Positions 18,587 through 27,076 of a stretch of DNA of 64,000 nucleotides are shown here, one piece after another. Source of the DNA: Sphingomonas changnyeongensis (lineage in GTDB: Bacteria; Pseudomonadota; Alphaproteobacteria; Sphingomonadales; Sphingomonadaceae); assembly GCF_009913435.1 (NCBI RefSeq), contig NZ_CP047895.1, positions 442,501-506,500 on the forward strand, written 5' to 3'. Made by a program: the position numbers and the translations under genes. Each line of letters begins with the position of its first letter. Position 1 is the stretch's first letter. The notes under the pieces were generated by a model. It saw only the letters and a program-made list of their open reading frames with translations, made no database searches and was not told where the DNA came from.

Positions 18587-19281
18587 TGGCGGGCAGCGAC
18601 GAGATCCTGTCCGCCGCCCAGGCGCTGCTTGCCCGCACCTCGCCCGAAGGCCGCGCGCGCGCGCGCCGGCGCTGGGAACGGCGCAAGCAGCGCTTCGTGG
18701 CGATGGCGCGGCGCATGTTCCTGGCGACGCTCGCGATCCTGATCGGCGCGATCGCCTGGGGCAGCCTGATCGCACCGCTCGGCTTTGGCGGGGTGATGGC
18801 GGTCGCGCTCGGCCTGATCCTCGCCTGGGTCGGGGTGATCCTGTTTTCCGCCGAACCCGCCGCCCGGGCCGAGGAACTGCCCCAGGTCGCGCTCGCCGCG
18901 CTGCCCCAGCGCACCGAAGCCTGGCTGGACGCGCAGCGCCCGGCGCTGCCCGCGCCCGCCCACCGGCTGATCGACCAGATCGGCGTGCGCCTCGAAGGGC
19001 TGGCCCCCAGCCTTGCCGGGCTGGACGAGCGCGAGCCTGCCGCCGCCGAGGTCCGCCGCCTGATCGGCGAGGAGCTGCCCGAACTGGTCAAGGGCTATCA
19101 GCGCGTCCCCGCCCCGCTGCGCCGCCAGGGACCGGACGCCCAGCTGGTCGAGGGGCTGCGCCTTGTCGAGACCGAGATCGGCCGGATGACCGAACAGCTG
19201 GCGAGCGGCGATCTGGACAAGCTCGCCACCCAGGGAAAATATCTGGAACTCAAATATCGCGGCGACCCGACCGCTGACTGA
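18586..19281 (+). CDS. XpaC-like membrane protein
   Basis: 231 residues. A basic N-terminus (RARARRRWERRKQRF) is followed by a hydrophobic pair at about 43-90, then a soluble helical tail ending MTEQLASGDLDKLATQGKYLELKY. The C-terminal text and location match the XpaC family (named from 5-bromo-4-chloroindolyl phosphate hydrolysis), which nearly always accompanies telA. The two probably act together at the membrane; activity not established. Confidence 0.8.
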   Translation: MAGSDEILSAAQALLARTSPEGRARARRRWERRKQRFVAMARRMFLATLAILIGAIAWGSLIAPLGFGGVMAVALGLILAWVGVILFSAEPAARAEELPQVALAALPQRTEAWLDAQRPALPAPAHRLIDQIGVRLEGLAPSLAGLDEREPAAAEVRRLIGEELPELVKGYQRVPAPLRRQGPDAQLVEGLRLVETEIGRMTEQLASGDLDKLATQGKYLELKYRGDPTAD

Positions 19282-19350
19282 CCGGCAGCGCGTGACCGGC
19301 GGCGCTTGACCGGCAAAGAATGACTGGCGGGAACCCCGCCAGTCCCCTGC

Positions 19351-20031
19351 TCACGACTCGGGAAAGCCGACAAACACCGCCGCCTCGGCGACCGACTTGC
19401 GCTCCGACACCACGGCGTTGGCCGGAAAATCATGGTCGGGCCAGCCGAGCGCGATGCTCTTCATGATCACCTGATCCTCGGGGATGCCGGCATGGGCGCG
19501 CACCACAGGCGACTGCATGATGCCCTGGCTGTTGATGACCGCGCCCAGCCCGCGCGACCAGGCGGCGTTGACGATGCCGTTCGCCACCGCCCCGCAATCG
19601 AACGGCGTGTCGTCGCTGCCGTCAAGGTCGCGATCATAGGTGATGATGATGCACACCGGCGCATCGAACTGGCGAAAGCCGCGCAGCACCCAGTCCTGCC
19701 GCCGCGCCTGATCCTCGCGGGCAATGCCCATGGCGGCGAACAATTGCTTGGCGACGCCGACCTGCCGGTCGCGGTGCTTGCCGGCAAAGGGCCGACCGGT
19801 GCGAAACTCGCGGCTTTCGGGCACGCCCGCCAGCATGCGTTCGGTGTTGCCGGCGCGGATGCGGTCGAGCACCTCGCCGCCGATCACGTGGAAGTTCCAG
19901 GGCTGGCTGTTCATCGACGAGGGCGCGCGCATCGCCAGCGTCAGGATTTCCTCGATCAGCGCGCGCGGCACCGGATCGGGGCGATAGCCCCGGATGCTGC
20001 GCCGGCCGAGCACCACTGCGTCATAATCCAT
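19351..20031 (-). CDS. Nitroreductase family protein
   Basis: 226 residues, FMN-dependent nitroreductase fold. The N-terminal VVLGRRSIRGYRPDPV holds the FMN-phosphate-binding Arg/Ser set, APSSMNSQPWNFHVI is the family signature and GLGAVINSQGIMQSP is in the C-terminal half. It reduces nitro or quinone compounds using NAD(P)H. Start 20031 has GGAGGGA about 7 nt upstream and matches family start; the in-frame extension to 20136 is rejected. Natural substrate unknown. Confidence 0.9.
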   Translation of the reverse strand: MDYDAVVLGRRSIRGYRPDPVPRALIEEILTLAMRAPSSMNSQPWNFHVIGGEVLDRIRAGNTERMLAGVPESREFRTGRPFAGKHRDRQVGVAKQLFAAMGIAREDQARRQDWVLRGFRQFDAPVCIIITYDRDLDGSDDTPFDCGAVANGIVNAAWSRGLGAVINSQGIMQSPVVRAHAGIPEDQVIMKSIALGWPDHDFPANAVVSERKSVAEAAVFVGFPES

Positions 20032-20171
20032 TCCGCGTCCCTCCCTTTTTCCCCCGGCTAGAACGGCGGAGCGGCCTGCGCAATCGCCAGGGAGAGCGGG
20101 GGCGGGGGCGGGGGTGGGCAGATTGACCCAGGTCATTGCGCCGGGGGCGGCGCGTTCCTAGCTAGGCGGGC

Positions 20172-20816
20172 ATGACGATTGCCCGCCGCGACCTGCTCAA
20201 GGCTGCCCTGATCGGCGGCGGCACGCTGGCCACCCCTGCGCTTGCCACCTCCGCGCTGGCCACCTCAGCGTTGGCTCCCCCCGGCAGCGGCGTGCTGCGC
20301 GGGGGCAGCGATCCGCTGCTCGCCGCCGCGCGGGCGGCGCTCGCCCGGCACGGCCATCTGGCTGCTGACCGCAACCGGATCGGCGTCGTCGATTTCGCGC
20401 TGCCGTCGCGCACGCCGCGCTTCTTCCTGATCGATTTCGCCGCCGGGCGCGCGTCCAGCCATCTGGTCGCCCATGGCCGGGGATCGGACCCCGCGCATCG
20501 CGGCTGGCTGGAGGTGTTTTCCAACCGCCCCGGCTCCGCCGCGACATCTGAGGGCGTCTATCTGACCGGTGCCGAATATCAGGGCCAGCATGGCCGCTCC
20601 CGCCGGCTGACCGGGCTCGACCCCACCAACGACATGGCCGAGGCGCGGGCGATCGTCATCCATTCGGCCTGGTATGTCGGGCCGGACATGGTCGCCCAGC
20701 ATGGCAAGCTTGGCCGCAGCGAGGGGTGTCTCGCGTTCAGCAGCGCCGATCTGGCGGAAGTGATGGCGCGGCTCGGCCCCGGCCATCTGATCGTCGCCGG
20801 GCGTTTTTCCGGCTGA
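20172..20816 (+). CDS. Murein L,D-transpeptidase family protein with Tat-like signal
   Basis: 214 residues. MTIARRDLLKAALIGGGTLA is a twin-arginine signal. Mature text FFLIDFAAGRASSHLVAHGRGSDP, then VIHSAWYV and GRSEGCLAFS (Cys186 the likely nucleophile, with His upstream) matches a YkuD-related catalytic domain. It would act on peptidoglycan in the periplasm. The signal region contains three five-residue repeats (see repeat 20226-20270). No clear ribosome site. Stand-alone gene. Confidence 0.8.
   Translation: MTIARRDLLKAALIGGGTLATPALATSALATSALAPPGSGVLRGGSDPLLAAARAALARHGHLAADRNRIGVVDFALPSRTPRFFLIDFAAGRASSHLVAHGRGSDPAHRGWLEVFSNRPGSAATSEGVYLTGAEYQGQHGRSRRLTGLDPTNDMAEARAIVIHSAWYVGPDMVAQHGKLGRSEGCLAFSSADLAEVMARLGPGHLIVAGRFSG
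20226..20270 (+). repeat. 15-bp tandem repeat inside the L,D-transpeptidase signal region
   Basis: Three units of 15 bp (20226-20240, 20241-20255, 20256-20270), differing at a few bases, encode LATPA-LATSA-LATSA. In-frame gain or loss of units would lengthen or shorten the signal peptide without breaking the gene. Confidence 0.7.
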
Positions 20817-20832
20817 GCGGCCGGGGGCTTCC

Positions 20833-21020
20833 GGTTTTTTGTCGCGCGCCTCACGGCGCGGGGGGCGGAGTTGTTTGCGGTGCGGCTTACGCCGCACGGG
20901 CGGCACCGGCCCTCACCCCACCCGGCCTCCCATCGACAGGATATGCTATGGGAGGCCGGGTGGGGGTGAGGGCCGGTGCCGTTCTTCCCACTCAACAAGC
21001 GCCCGGTGCCGTTCTTCCCA
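20833..21020. repeat. Dispersed palindromic element, copy C
   Basis: Left arm 20901-20931 and right arm 20950-20981, around an 18-nt loop. Relative to other copies the left arm has TCACC for GCTCC and the right arm has GGTGA for GGAGC, so the changes are matched and the stem is retained. It carries both types of left satellite (TCACGGCGCG hairpin and GTGCGGC/GCCGCAC hairpin) and two right satellites CGGTGCCGTTCTTCCC. It lies between the convergent L,D-transpeptidase and DUF2256 genes. Confidence 0.85.
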
Positions 21021-21021
21021 G

Positions 21022-21159
21022 CTAACCACTCCCAGTGCGCCGGCAGCGCTCCGAACAATATTTGACCTGATCCCAGTCGCGCGCCCATTTCTTGCGCCAC
21101 GCGAACGGGCGCTGGCACACCGGGCACATTTTTTCGGGCAGATGGGGTTTCTTATGCAT
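21022..21159 (-). CDS. DUF2256 zinc-ribbon-like small protein
   Basis: 45 residues, starting [20 protein letters not shown] and ending in RRTGSG. The Cys pattern [14 protein letters not shown]...YCSERC (two pairs) is the DUF2256 signature, probably one zinc site. The text [21 protein letters not shown] is highly conserved in this family, whose role is unknown. It ends 2 nt from repeat copy C, and the tRNA-Gln gene lies 55 nt upstream on the same strand. Confidence 0.9.
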   Translation of the reverse strand: MHKKPHLPEKMCPVCQRPFAWRKKWARDWDQVKYCSERCRRTGSG

Positions 21160-21214
21160 GACCGGCTGGCTCCTGCCCCGGCGGTCGGGGCGACGCGCGC
21201 CCGATCAGAATGCC

Positions 21215-21288
21215 TGGATGCCCCGCGAGGATTCGAACCTCGATAGACGGAGTCAGAGTCCGTAGTCTTACCATTAGACGACGGGGCA
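21215..21288 (-). tRNA. tRNA-Gln (anticodon CTG)
   Basis: 74 nt including an encoded CCA end (21215-21217). Acceptor stem TGCCCCG/CGGGGCA, D-arm GTCT-AATGGTA-AGAC, anticodon stem ACGGA/TCCGT with loop CTCTGAC giving CTG at positions 34-36, and T-arm CGAGG-TTCGAAT-CCTCG. All four stems pair fully. It reads CAG codons. Confidence 0.96.
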
Positions 21289-21382
21289 ATGGCGAGGCGG
21301 CGAAATAGGAGGGCCGCGCCGGTCTGTCAACGCCCGGCGCGCCACCTCCGCATTTGCCCGGGGTGGGGTTCGGGGCCGGGCC

Positions 21383-22351
21383 TCAGCCCGCGACCCCGTC
21401 ATCCTTCAGCAAGCCGAGCGTGCGCAGCCGCTGATTGAGATAGCCCTGCGCCGAAATCGGCTCGGGATAGCGATTCGGCCGGTCCGGCGTGATGCAGCCG
21501 GGCAGCGTCTCGATGACGAAATCCGGGGCCGGGTGCAGGAAGAAGGGCATCGAATAACGCGGCACGCCCCGCCGTTCGGGCGGCGGATTGACGACCCGGT
21601 GGGTGGTCGAGGGCAGCACATGGTTGGTCAGCCGCTGCAGCATGTCGCCGACATTGACGACCAGCGCCCCTTCGGGCGGGTCGATGGCCAGCCACTGGCC
21701 GTCGCGGTCGAGCAGCTGCAGCCCGGCTTCCTCGGCGCCAAGCAGCAGCGTGATCAGGTTGATATCCTCATGCGCGCCGGCGCGGACGCCCGGCGCCTCG
21801 GGCGACACCGGCGGGTAATGCAGCAGCCTCATCACGCTGTTGCCGTCGGCGACCGCGGGCACGAACCAGTCATCGGCAAGCCCCAGATGGCGGGCGATCG
21901 CCGCCAGCAGCCGCGCCCCCGCCCGGTCGAACTGGGCGAACAGCGCCTGGAACACATCCCGGAACGCGGGCAGCTCTTCGGGCCAGAGGTTGGCGGGCAT
22001 ATCGGCGGCAAAGCGGTGACCGGCCGGCAGGTCGCGCCCGACATGCCAGAACTCCTTCAGGTCGGTTTCGGTCGCGCCCTTGGCGGTTTCGATGCCGAAC
22101 GGCGTGTAGCCGCGCTGACCGGCCATGCCGGCAATGTGGTAGCGGTCCTTGACCGCCGCCGGCAGCGCGAAAAACTCCCGGGTCAGCGCCCAGGCCCGGT
22201 CGATCAGCGCCGCGTCGATGCCATGGTCGCACACGACCGCGAAGCCGAAACGTTCGAAGGAACCGCCCAGCCGGGCGGCAAAGCCCGCCGGGTCCTGGTC
22301 CTGTTCGGCCAGCGACAGCGGCGGGATCGTGCTTGTGTCTGTATCGATCAT
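21383..22351 (-). CDS. 2-oxoglutarate/Fe(II)-dependent oxygenase, isopenicillin N synthase-like
   Basis: 322 residues. The N-terminal DIOX_N part includes FERFGFAVVCDHGID; the C-terminal jelly roll has HED at AGAHEDINLITLLLG and the second His at STTHRVVNPP, with a downstream Arg-x-Ser (PRYSMPFF) as expected for 2-oxoglutarate binding. The family includes IPNS-like oxidases and plant-type hydroxylases; bacterial single-gene members are uncharacterised. Stand-alone gene divergent from the MFS gene. Substrate unknown. Confidence 0.88.
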   Translation of the reverse strand: MIDTDTSTIPPLSLAEQDQDPAGFAARLGGSFERFGFAVVCDHGIDAALIDRAWALTREFFALPAAVKDRYHIAGMAGQRGYTPFGIETAKGATETDLKEFWHVGRDLPAGHRFAADMPANLWPEELPAFRDVFQALFAQFDRAGARLLAAIARHLGLADDWFVPAVADGNSVMRLLHYPPVSPEAPGVRAGAHEDINLITLLLGAEEAGLQLLDRDGQWLAIDPPEGALVVNVGDMLQRLTNHVLPSTTHRVVNPPPERRGVPRYSMPFFLHPAPDFVIETLPGCITPDRPNRYPEPISAQGYLNQRLRTLGLLKDDGVAG

Positions 22352-22466
22352 GCGACCTTCCTAAGCGGCAAAGCCGGGCTTTGAATATCCGTTTTTGCCC
22401 CGACCCGCGTTTTTGCCGCCCCGGCTTTTTCAGCGCGCCCCCTTTCGCGCCCGCCCCTGCCGGGCC

Positions 22467-23729
22467 ATGGCGGACGCCGTGCCCCGCCCGAATCCCCCCG
22501 CTCCGCCTGCCCGGCCGCAATCTCCATCCCGCCTGCGCCAGCCGGGCTTTGGCGAGTTCGTCACGCTGATCGCCGCGCTGATGGCGATGACGGCGCTGGC
22601 GATCGATTCGATGCTGCCGGCCCTGCCCGCGATCGGCACCGATCTGGGCGTCGGTGCGGCCAATGACCGGCAATGGGTGGTCTCGGCCTTCGTGCTCGGC
22701 ATGGGGCTGGGCCAGATCGTCCATGGCCCGCTGTCCGACCGGTTCGGCCGCCGGCCGGTGCTGCTGGGCAGCCTTGCGCTCGGCCTGATCTGCAATCTGG
22801 TGGCGGCGAGCGCGGGCGGCTTTGCGCTGCTCGTCGCCGCGCGCGCGGCCAGCGGGCTGGTGACCGCCTCGTCGCGCGTGCTTGCGGTGTCGATCGTGCG
22901 CGACCGGTTTGCGGGGGCGGAAATGGCGCGGGTGATGAGCCTGGCGACGATCGTCTTCCTCGCCGCGCCGATCCTCGCGCCCAGCATCGGCCAGCTGATC
23001 CTGCTGGTCGCCCCCTGGCGCGCGATCTTCGCCGTGCTGGCGGCCGCCGGGCTGGCGGTGATGGTGTGGGCGGCGATCCGCCTGCCCGAAACCCTGCCGC
23101 GCGACCGCCGGGTGCCGTTCAGCCTCGCCGCGCTCGGCCGGGGATTTGCGGCGGTGATCGGCAACCGGATCGCCATCGGCTACACACTCGCCGGCACGCT
23201 GCTGCTCGGTGCGCTTTACGGCTATATCCTGTCGGTCCAGCAGATTTTCGAGACGATTTTCCACGCCCCCGCGCTGTTCCCGGCGGTGTTTGCCGCGAGC
23301 GCCGCGGCAATGGGGGTCGCCGCCTATCTGAATTCGCGGATCGTGACCCGGCTTGGCCCGCGCCATGTGTCGCACCGGGCGCTTGCCGCCTATGTCGTGC
23401 TCGCGCTCGTCCACCTTGGGATCAGCCTGGCGGGCTGGGAAACGCTGCTGAGCTTTGCCGTGCTGCAGGCGGCGGCGCTTGCCTGTTTCGGGCTGGCCAC
23501 GGCCAACATGACCGCGATCGCGATGGAGCCGATGGGGCGGATCGCCGGCATGGCCTCCAGCGTTCAGGGGCTGATCCAGATCCTCGCCGGGGCGGGCATC
23601 GGCATCATGATCGGCCAGGCATTTGACGGCACGACCCGGCCGCTTTTTGCTGGCGCGGTGATCGCGGGTGTGGCCGCGCTCGCCATCATCGCCATGGTCG
23701 AGCGCGGCCGGCTGTTCCATCCCGCCTGA
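22467..23729 (+). CDS. MFS transporter, Bcr/CflA-type drug efflux
   Basis: 420 residues, twelve hydrophobic helices. MTALAIDSMLPALPAIGTDL in helix 1 and HGPLSDRFGRRPVLL between helices 2 and 3 are the Bcr/CflA (DHA1) signatures. It probably exports drugs or small metabolites by proton antiport. The N-terminus of about 28 Pro-rich residues precedes helix 1, and no strong ribosome site marks the ATG at 22467; an upstream TTG at 22395 is less likely. The 115-nt gap to the oxygenase gene must hold both promoters. Confidence 0.85.
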   Translation: MADAVPRPNPPAPPARPQSPSRLRQPGFGEFVTLIAALMAMTALAIDSMLPALPAIGTDLGVGAANDRQWVVSAFVLGMGLGQIVHGPLSDRFGRRPVLLGSLALGLICNLVAASAGGFALLVAARAASGLVTASSRVLAVSIVRDRFAGAEMARVMSLATIVFLAAPILAPSIGQLILLVAPWRAIFAVLAAAGLAVMVWAAIRLPETLPRDRRVPFSLAALGRGFAAVIGNRIAIGYTLAGTLLLGALYGYILSVQQIFETIFHAPALFPAVFAASAAAMGVAAYLNSRIVTRLGPRHVSHRALAAYVVLALVHLGISLAGWETLLSFAVLQAAALACFGLATANMTAIAMEPMGRIAGMASSVQGLIQILAGAGIGIMIGQAFDGTTRPLFAGAVIAGVAALAIIAMVERGRLFHPA

Positions 23730-23766
23730 CCGGGGACGCGGCCGCGCCCCTGACCTGACAGACGGA

Positions 23767-24072
23767 TCAGCGCCTGAGCGGCGCGCAGCGGCGCTTGCCG
23801 CCGCGGTCGATCTCGCGCCCGAGCAGCGCACCGCCCGCCGCACCCACCACGGTGCCCAGCGTCCGGTCGCGCCCGCCATCGACCGCACGGCCGATAAGCG
23901 CGCCCGCCGCGCCGCCGATGATCAGCCCGGTGGTGCCGTTGGGGCGGCGGCAATAAATCCGCCCGTCGCGGCCCCGCCATTCGCGAGCCTGCGCCTCGGC
24001 GCTGTCGAGGGGCAGGACCGCCGCCGGCACGGCCAGCATCGCGGCACCGAGGGAAAGGGTCAGGACACGCAT
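23767..24072 (-). CDS. Glycine-zipper (2TM) exported protein
   Basis: 101 residues. A signal peptide (MRVLTLSLGAAMLAVPAAVLPLDSAEAQ) is followed by GLIIGGAAGALIGRAVDGG and TLGTVVGAAGGALLGREID, two glycine-zipper segments typical of envelope proteins resembling the SlyB/RcnB-linked 2TM family. Start 24072 follows AGGAG at 6 nt; an in-frame extension to 24093 is not needed. It probably sits in the outer envelope; function unknown. Confidence 0.8.
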   Translation of the reverse strand: MRVLTLSLGAAMLAVPAAVLPLDSAEAQAREWRGRDGRIYCRRPNGTTGLIIGGAAGALIGRAVDGGRDRTLGTVVGAAGGALLGREIDRGGKRRCAPLRR

Positions 24073-24375
24073 GTTCAACTCCTGATGTTGCACTCAAAGA
24101 TCATATCGCCCTGTAACCGGGCATGGGGCGATCATCGCAGCCCATGGCTGAACGCGCGGCAACGGACCTGACAGGGATGACCGGTTCTGCCCGCAACACC
24201 CGTCCCCGCTGCCCGGTTCCCCGCAACCCTGTCTCGTTTCGGCGCAAAGCGGCGGCACGCCCGTGTTAACCCCGCATTTGCTTGGAACGCGCTAGTTTGC
24301 ACGGCAGACAGGCCTTCAGGCCCGGGCCGGACCGACGTGTCCGGCCGCCGGGCAATGTTGAACAGGGGTGCGAAG
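24073..24375. other. Intergenic region without a gene
   Basis: 303 nt between the divergent glycine-zipper and PEP-CTERM-like genes. No coding frame of native composition and no tRNA were seen. It must hold two promoters; no confident -35/-10 pair was recognised. A short CAGGCCTTCAGGCC inverted run lies near 24309-24322. Confidence 0.5.
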
Positions 24376-25050
24376 ATGCGGATCGTGACGGGGATCGCAG
24401 CAAAGGGGTTGGGCCTCGCGGCCGCGATGCTGATCGGTGCGGCCGCACAGGCCGCGACGTTCATCACCACCGTGCGCGGCATCGTGACGGAAGAGTTCGT
24501 CACGCCGCTGACCCGGCCGGGCGCGACCAGCCCGATCCGCGTCGGCGACGAGATCGTGGCGACGTTCCGCTACACGCTGCCGACGGGTTCGAGCGCGGGG
24601 CAGACGGTTGCCATGTTCAATGGCAATCAGGCGACCTTCCGGCTCGCCGGCATCAGCTGGACCTCGGACGCCGATCAGCTGGGCGCGCTCGCCCCGCCCC
24701 GGCTGACGACCGGCGCGGATCCGCTCAGCGACTATTTCTCGACGATGGAAAATGCCGGGGGCGACCTGCGCATCCGGCGCAACAGCTTCACCATCAGCCA
24801 TTTCGGCTATGATCTTTACGAAGGCCCCGGCTTTCGCGGGACGTTCGATCCGGCAACCGCGATCACCAGCGAGATCGAGATGGGCAATCTGAGCGTCACC
24901 AACCTCGCCGCCGTGCCCGAACTGGCGATGTGGGCGCAGCTGATCGCCGGCTTCGGGGCGATCGGCATCGCCGTCCGCCAGCGCCGCTCGCGCCGCGTGA
25001 AGTGGCAGGGGCTGGTCGCCCGGCTGAGCGGGCGCGTCCGCGAGGGCTGA
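24376..25050 (+). CDS. PEP-CTERM-like exported protein with divergent anchor motif
   Basis: 224 residues. A signal peptide (residues 1-27, ending AAAQAA) precedes a beta-rich body of about 170 residues. The C-terminus reads AVPELAMWAQLIAGFGAIG then basic RQRRSRR, which matches the sphingomonad PEPxxWA-CTERM sorting signal except that the second Pro of PEP is Leu, and about 17 further residues follow the basic patch. The family is exported and processed by exosortase/archaeosortase-type enzymes; whether this variant is processed is uncertain. Confidence 0.7.
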   Translation: MRIVTGIAAKGLGLAAAMLIGAAAQAATFITTVRGIVTEEFVTPLTRPGATSPIRVGDEIVATFRYTLPTGSSAGQTVAMFNGNQATFRLAGISWTSDADQLGALAPPRLTTGADPLSDYFSTMENAGGDLRIRRNSFTISHFGYDLYEGPGFRGTFDPATAITSEIEMGNLSVTNLAAVPELAMWAQLIAGFGAIGIAVRQRRSRRVKWQGLVARLSGRVREG

Positions 25051-25179
25051 CGCCCGCCCGGTAAAGCTGCACTGCCACCGGAGATCGCACCGAATCGGCG
25101 CAAGCCCGGCTTCGCATCGGGCTAGCTGCCCCCTAATCTTGCCCCCACGACGACAGCCGGTTGCCGGGGAGGACATGCG

Positions 25180-25626
25180 ATGCTCGCCATGGGGCGGATC
25201 AGCCATCTCAACCTGCCGGTGCGCGATTTCGACGAATCGCTCGATTTCTATGTCCGGCGGCTGGGGCTTGGCTATGTCCGCCATCTGCGGCCGGGCAAGG
25301 TGATCCTCGACTGGGCGGGCTTTGCCTTTTTCATCGAAGCGGCGCCCGACATGGCGGCGCATCCGCGCTTCCATTTCGGGATTGAAACAACGACGGACGG
25401 GGTGCGCGACTGGGAAGCGCGGCTCGCCAGCGCCGGCATTCCCCAGGTGGTGGGGCCGCAGCCCACGGGCCTGCCCGAAACCTATGTGACGCCCGACGGC
25501 CTCCGCACCGTGCTCTATTTCGCCGATCCGACCGGCCATATCATCGAGGTCTATTCGCATATCGGCGTCGATACCGGCCATGTCGATCCGCACTGGGCGG
25601 CGCTGTCGGGCGGGGGCGGGGTCTGA
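25180..25626 (+). CDS. VOC superfamily (glyoxalase/bleomycin-resistance fold) protein
   Basis: 148 residues, a single glyoxalase-fold pair: RISHLNLPVRDFDESLDFYVRRLGLGYV and VTPDGLRTVLYFADPTGHIIEVYSH. Metal-ligand-like His near the start and Glu in HIIEVY are present. GGGGAGGAC ends about 8 nt upstream of the ATG. It is convergent with the O-methyltransferase gene. Specific reaction unknown. Confidence 0.85.
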   Translation: MLAMGRISHLNLPVRDFDESLDFYVRRLGLGYVRHLRPGKVILDWAGFAFFIEAAPDMAAHPRFHFGIETTTDGVRDWEARLASAGIPQVVGPQPTGLPETYVTPDGLRTVLYFADPTGHIIEVYSHIGVDTGHVDPHWAALSGGGGV

Positions 25627-25647
25627 CCCGGCCCGGCCCGCCCCCGG

Positions 25648-26670
25648 TCAGGCGGGCAGCGTGCCGATCATGACGGCAGGCGCGGGACGGTCGATGGTCG
25701 CGCACCCGGCGGCGCAGAGCATCGCCGCCACCTCGCCCGCGCGGTAAGGGCGCCCGGCACGGGTTTCGACCATCAGCACCAGCGCGAACAGCGCCCCGCC
25801 GGCAGAACTCGTCCCGTCATCGTCGAGGAAATTGTCGCGGATCGCGATCCGCCCGCCCGGCTCCAGCGCAGCCGCCACCCGGCCGATCAGCGCCGCCGCC
25901 GCCTCGGGCGGCTCGCCGTGCAGGACGTTGCTGATGAGCGCCAGATCATAAGGCCCGCCCAGCGGGTCGTGGTGGAAATCGCCAGGCAGAAAGGCGATGC
26001 GCGCGGCGGCGGGATCGCCGGCAAGCGTGTCGCGCGCGACGGCGATGGCGGCGGGCAGATCGAACAGCACGGCATCAAGCGCCGGATTGGCCGCGCACAG
26101 GCCCAGCGCATAGCTGCCCGCACCGCCGCCGACATCGATCAGCCGCCGCGACCGCGCCGGATCGATCGCCGCCACCGCGCCGGGGACGTGGAACAGCATC
26201 GCCCGTTCATGCGCGGCGTGGAGCAGCACCGCCAGCCGGCCGGGATCGTCGAACAGGCTGCCGGTGCGGGGCGGCTGGCCGGTGCGCAGGATCGTCGTCA
26301 GCTCGCCCCAGGCTGCCCAGTCCGCTCCGTGCAGGCGCAGCCATGAGCCGATATGATAAGGCCCGGCGCGGTCGAGAAAGGCGGCAGCGACCGGCCGGTT
26401 GACATAGGCGTCACCGTGCCGGGCGACATAGCCCATCTCGTCAAGCGCGGCGAGCAGCCGGGCAAGCGCCGGGGCATCGCAGCCGATTGCCTGGGCAAGC
26501 GTTGCCGCCGGTGCCGGGCCGTGGCGGCCGAGCGCGGTGAACAGGTCAAGCTCCGCCGCGCTGATCAGCGCGCGCGACCGCCAGATATCGGCATCGGCGA
26601 GCAGCCGGTCGAGCGCCGCCCCCAGATCGTCGGGATCGTCCGGCGGGGCCGGTGCCGCCTCAGTCGTCAT
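25648..26670 (-). CDS. SAM-dependent O-methyltransferase, AOMT/plant OMT-like
   Basis: 340 residues. An N-terminal winged-helix dimerisation part (about 25-105: ALISAAELDLFTALGRHGPAPAATLAQAIG) precedes a Rossmann methyltransferase with SAM motif LIDVGGGAGSYALGL, followed by GDFHHDPLGGPYDLALISNVLH and LEPGGRIAIRD. This layout fits small-molecule O-methyltransferases (acetylserotonin/hydroxyneurosporene type). Its start overlaps the VOC gene end by 11 nt, and a two-module methyltransferase lies just upstream, so the three form one minus-strand operon. Confidence 0.9.
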   Translation of the reverse strand: MTTEAAPAPPDDPDDLGAALDRLLADADIWRSRALISAAELDLFTALGRHGPAPAATLAQAIGCDAPALARLLAALDEMGYVARHGDAYVNRPVAAAFLDRAGPYHIGSWLRLHGADWAAWGELTTILRTGQPPRTGSLFDDPGRLAVLLHAAHERAMLFHVPGAVAAIDPARSRRLIDVGGGAGSYALGLCAANPALDAVLFDLPAAIAVARDTLAGDPAAARIAFLPGDFHHDPLGGPYDLALISNVLHGEPPEAAAALIGRVAAALEPGGRIAIRDNFLDDDGTSSAGGALFALVLMVETRAGRPYRAGEVAAMLCAAGCATIDRPAPAVMIGTLPA

Positions 26671-27076
26671 AGGCGTGGCGCGCGCGCGGATCGGCGGTCA
26701 GATACTGGACCAGTTCGATCTCATGGCCCGCCGGATCGCGCAGATAGGCGCGCAGCCGCGACGGATGCGGCGGCTTCAGCGTCACCTGCGCCCCCTCGGC
26801 CCGCGCCCGGTCGATCACCGCCGCCAGATCGAGGACGACGACGCCGATATGCGTCTGGCGCAGCGCCAGGTCCGGGCCATAGTCGGCCCCGTCATAGGGC
26901 GAACGAAAGGCGAGATAGCTCTGATCGTCGCCGATATGGACCCAGTCATAGCTGCGGTCGGCGGCGCGTTCATGCCCGCGCCCGCGCAGCCGCCAGTCGA
27001 ACAGCCGCGTGTAGAAGCCGATCAGCGCATCCAGATCGGGCGCGACATATTGCACATGTTCCAGATAGGCGGTCAT
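26660..27076 (-). CDS. VOC superfamily protein
   Basis: 138 residues, glyoxalase fold: LEHVQYVAPDLDALIGFYTRLFDWRL in the first half and LRDPAGHEIELVQYL in the second. Overlaps the upstream two-module methyltransferase gene by 4 nt and the downstream O-methyltransferase gene by 11 nt, indicating tight coupling. Likely an accessory enzyme of whatever product these methyltransferases modify, but the substrate cannot be read from sequence. Confidence 0.85.
   Translation of the reverse strand: MTAYLEHVQYVAPDLDALIGFYTRLFDWRLRGRGHERAADRSYDWVHIGDDQSYLAFRSPYDGADYGPDLALRQTHIGVVVLDLAAVIDRARAEGAQVTLKPPHPSRLRAYLRDPAGHEIELVQYLTADPRARHAYDD

Noticed and set aside
22395..22466. TTG start adding 24 residues to the MFS transporter
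   Set aside because: Adds only Pro/Arg-rich sequence before the first helix and has no ribosome site.
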